A DNA stretch of 6,636 nucleotides. Source: Thermoflexales bacterium. Its GTDB lineage: Bacteria; Chloroflexota; Anaerolineae; Fen-1058. Positions 6,225 through 6,636 of the stretch are shown one piece after another. The stretch lies in contig JAUQXD010000483.1 of the NCBI GenBank assembly GCA_030834835.1, positions 1 through 6,636 on the forward strand, read 5' to 3'. The stretch's first letter is position 1, and each line of letters opens with the position of its first letter. A program made the translations under genes and the position numbers. The notes under the pieces are model-generated. The model was given only the letters and a program-made list of their open reading frames with translations. It had not been told where the DNA came from and did not search any database.

Positions 6225-6608
6225 ATGAACGTCCTCAAAACGGAATTCGAATTCACGCTGCCGCGCGGCTACGTGGATGCCGACGGTACGCTGCACAAGA
6301 CGGGCACGATGCGGTTGGCTACGGCGGCCGATGAGATTCTGCCGCTGCGCGATCCGCGTGTGAAGTCCAATCAGGCTTATCTCGTCATCATTTTGCTGGC
6401 GCGTGTCATCACGCGGCTGGGCCAGATCACCGAGGTGACACCCAAACACGTCGAGGGCTTGTTCTCCGCCGATCTGGCATATTTGCAGCGTTTTTATCGC
6501 AAGATCAACGAGGAGGGCACCACGCACCTCGGCGTGCAGTGCCCGTCGTGCCAGACCCAGTTCGAGGTGGATCTCAGCCAACTGGGGGGATCGCGGGCTA
6601 CCCCTTAG
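6225..6608 (+). CDS. Tail assembly (chaperone-like) protein with CPSC motif
   Basis: The 127-residue product begins MNVLKTEFEFTLPRGYVDAD and continues with MRLATAADEI, DPRVKSNQAYLVIILLARVI and LFSADLAYLQRFYRKINEE. I recognise this pattern from small proteins that follow the tube gene in cyanobacterial and related CIS loci, annotated as phage tail assembly protein. By position it corresponds to phage tail-assembly chaperones. The C-terminal part holds CPSC (106-109) followed by FEVDL, half of a zinc-ribbon site, so metal binding would need a partner or dimer. The zero frame ends at TAG 6606-6608 only five residues (SRATP) after a run of six G. These residues look like overrun beyond the true end of the family. 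The adjoining -1 frame continues into a DUF6760-like sequence. ATG 6225 is chosen because of the GAGG before it and the family N-terminus. Confidence 0.85.
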   Translation: MNVLKTEFEFTLPRGYVDADGTLHKTGTMRLATAADEILPLRDPRVKSNQAYLVIILLARVITRLGQITEVTPKHVEGLFSADLAYLQRFYRKINEEGTTHLGVQCPSCQTQFEVDLSQLGGSRATP

Positions 6609-6632
6609 AGAAGCTCTACGAAGAGGTAGCCT
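6584..6632 (+). promoter_or_regulatory. Candidate programmed -1 ribosomal frameshift element
   Basis: Bases 6584-6590 read G GGG GGA in the phase of the tail-assembly gene, so they match the X XXY YYZ rule. After a -1 slip both glycine tRNAs face GGG codons. Four bases later, 6595-6602 pairs with 6625-6632 over 8 positions (one terminal G-U). Within its loop, TAGAG 6606-6610 pairs with CTCTA 6614-6618 around AAG. The inner stem contains the zero-frame stop. A slip gives ...SQLGG-IAGYPLEKLYEEVAYL.... Slippery site, spacing, structure and an open -1 frame of recognisable sequence all agree, but none has been tested. Confidence 0.55.
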
Positions 6633-6636
6633 ATCT
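6584..6636 (+). CDS. DUF6760-like small tail-associated protein, N-terminal part only (in the -1 frame)
   Basis: In the frame one base back from the tail-assembly gene, the sequence reads GGIAGYPLEKLYEEVAYL up to the window end. I recognise the GYPLEKLYEEVAYL start as the conserved N-terminus of the short DUF6760 family (about 50-60 residues), which follows the tail assembly gene in CIS loci. No ATG, GTG or TTG with a well-spaced ribosome binding site precedes it. The nearest in-frame candidates are GTG 6548 and GTG 6539, and a GAGGAGGG at 6510-6517 is 21 bases from the latter, too far for a normal start. The coordinate given is therefore the slip site, not a proven start. It may be made only as a frameshift fusion, be a separate gene, or be fused outright if one G is missing from the read. 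Confidence 0.65.

Overview
The window reads as part of a phage-tail-like contractile injection system (CIS/eCIS) locus, all on the + strand. It comes from a GC-rich bacterium, most probably a member of the Chloroflexota (Anaerolineae-like). The taxonomic guess is an inference from style. It rests on an FHA protein with a long Thr-Pro linker, tandem Ig-like domains, SH3b and LGFP repeats, and on AT-richer spacers filled with degenerate ATTGGT/ACCAAT repeats. I recall both as common in Chloroflexota but could not check this.

Layout. 2-262: C-terminal end of a protein with an HEXXH (HEQEH) motif. 263-383: a spacer with two adjacent GC-rich hairpins. 384-1199: DUF4255/Pvc16-like putative tail-terminator protein with an extra C-terminal beta domain. 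1221-3698: an 825-residue single-pass membrane protein (FHA, two beta domains, membrane helix, two Ig-like domains, SH3b, Thr-Pro linker, three LGFP repeats). 3699-3968: repeat-filled spacer. 3969-5516: contractile tail sheath. 5517-5677: second repeat spacer. 5678-6124: tail tube. 6125-6224: third repeat spacer. 6225-6608: small tail-assembly (chaperone-like) protein with a CPSC motif. 6584-6636: the start of a DUF6760-like reading frame, cut by the window end.

How the genes work together. Sheath and tube form the contractile barrel. The DUF4255 protein probably caps its distal end. The 127-residue protein occupies the position of the tail-assembly chaperone in phages. The FHA membrane protein is the non-canonical member. 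Its FHA domain should lie in the cytoplasm and its SH3b and LGFP domains outside, so it could connect the particle, or a phospho-signal controlling it, to the cell envelope. Baseplate, spike, ATPase and effector genes would lie outside the window.

The most interesting signal is at the right end. The tail-assembly gene carries a canonical, correctly phased -1 slippery heptamer (G GGG GGA, 6584-6590). Four bases later comes an 8-bp stem enclosing a second 5-bp stem, and the -1 frame continues into the DUF6760-like sequence. This resembles the lambda gpG/gpGT arrangement and suggests a frameshifted fusion in a contractile injection system. A one-base sequencing error in the G run is the main rival explanation. 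The second theme is the three structured repeat spacers that separate the structural genes.
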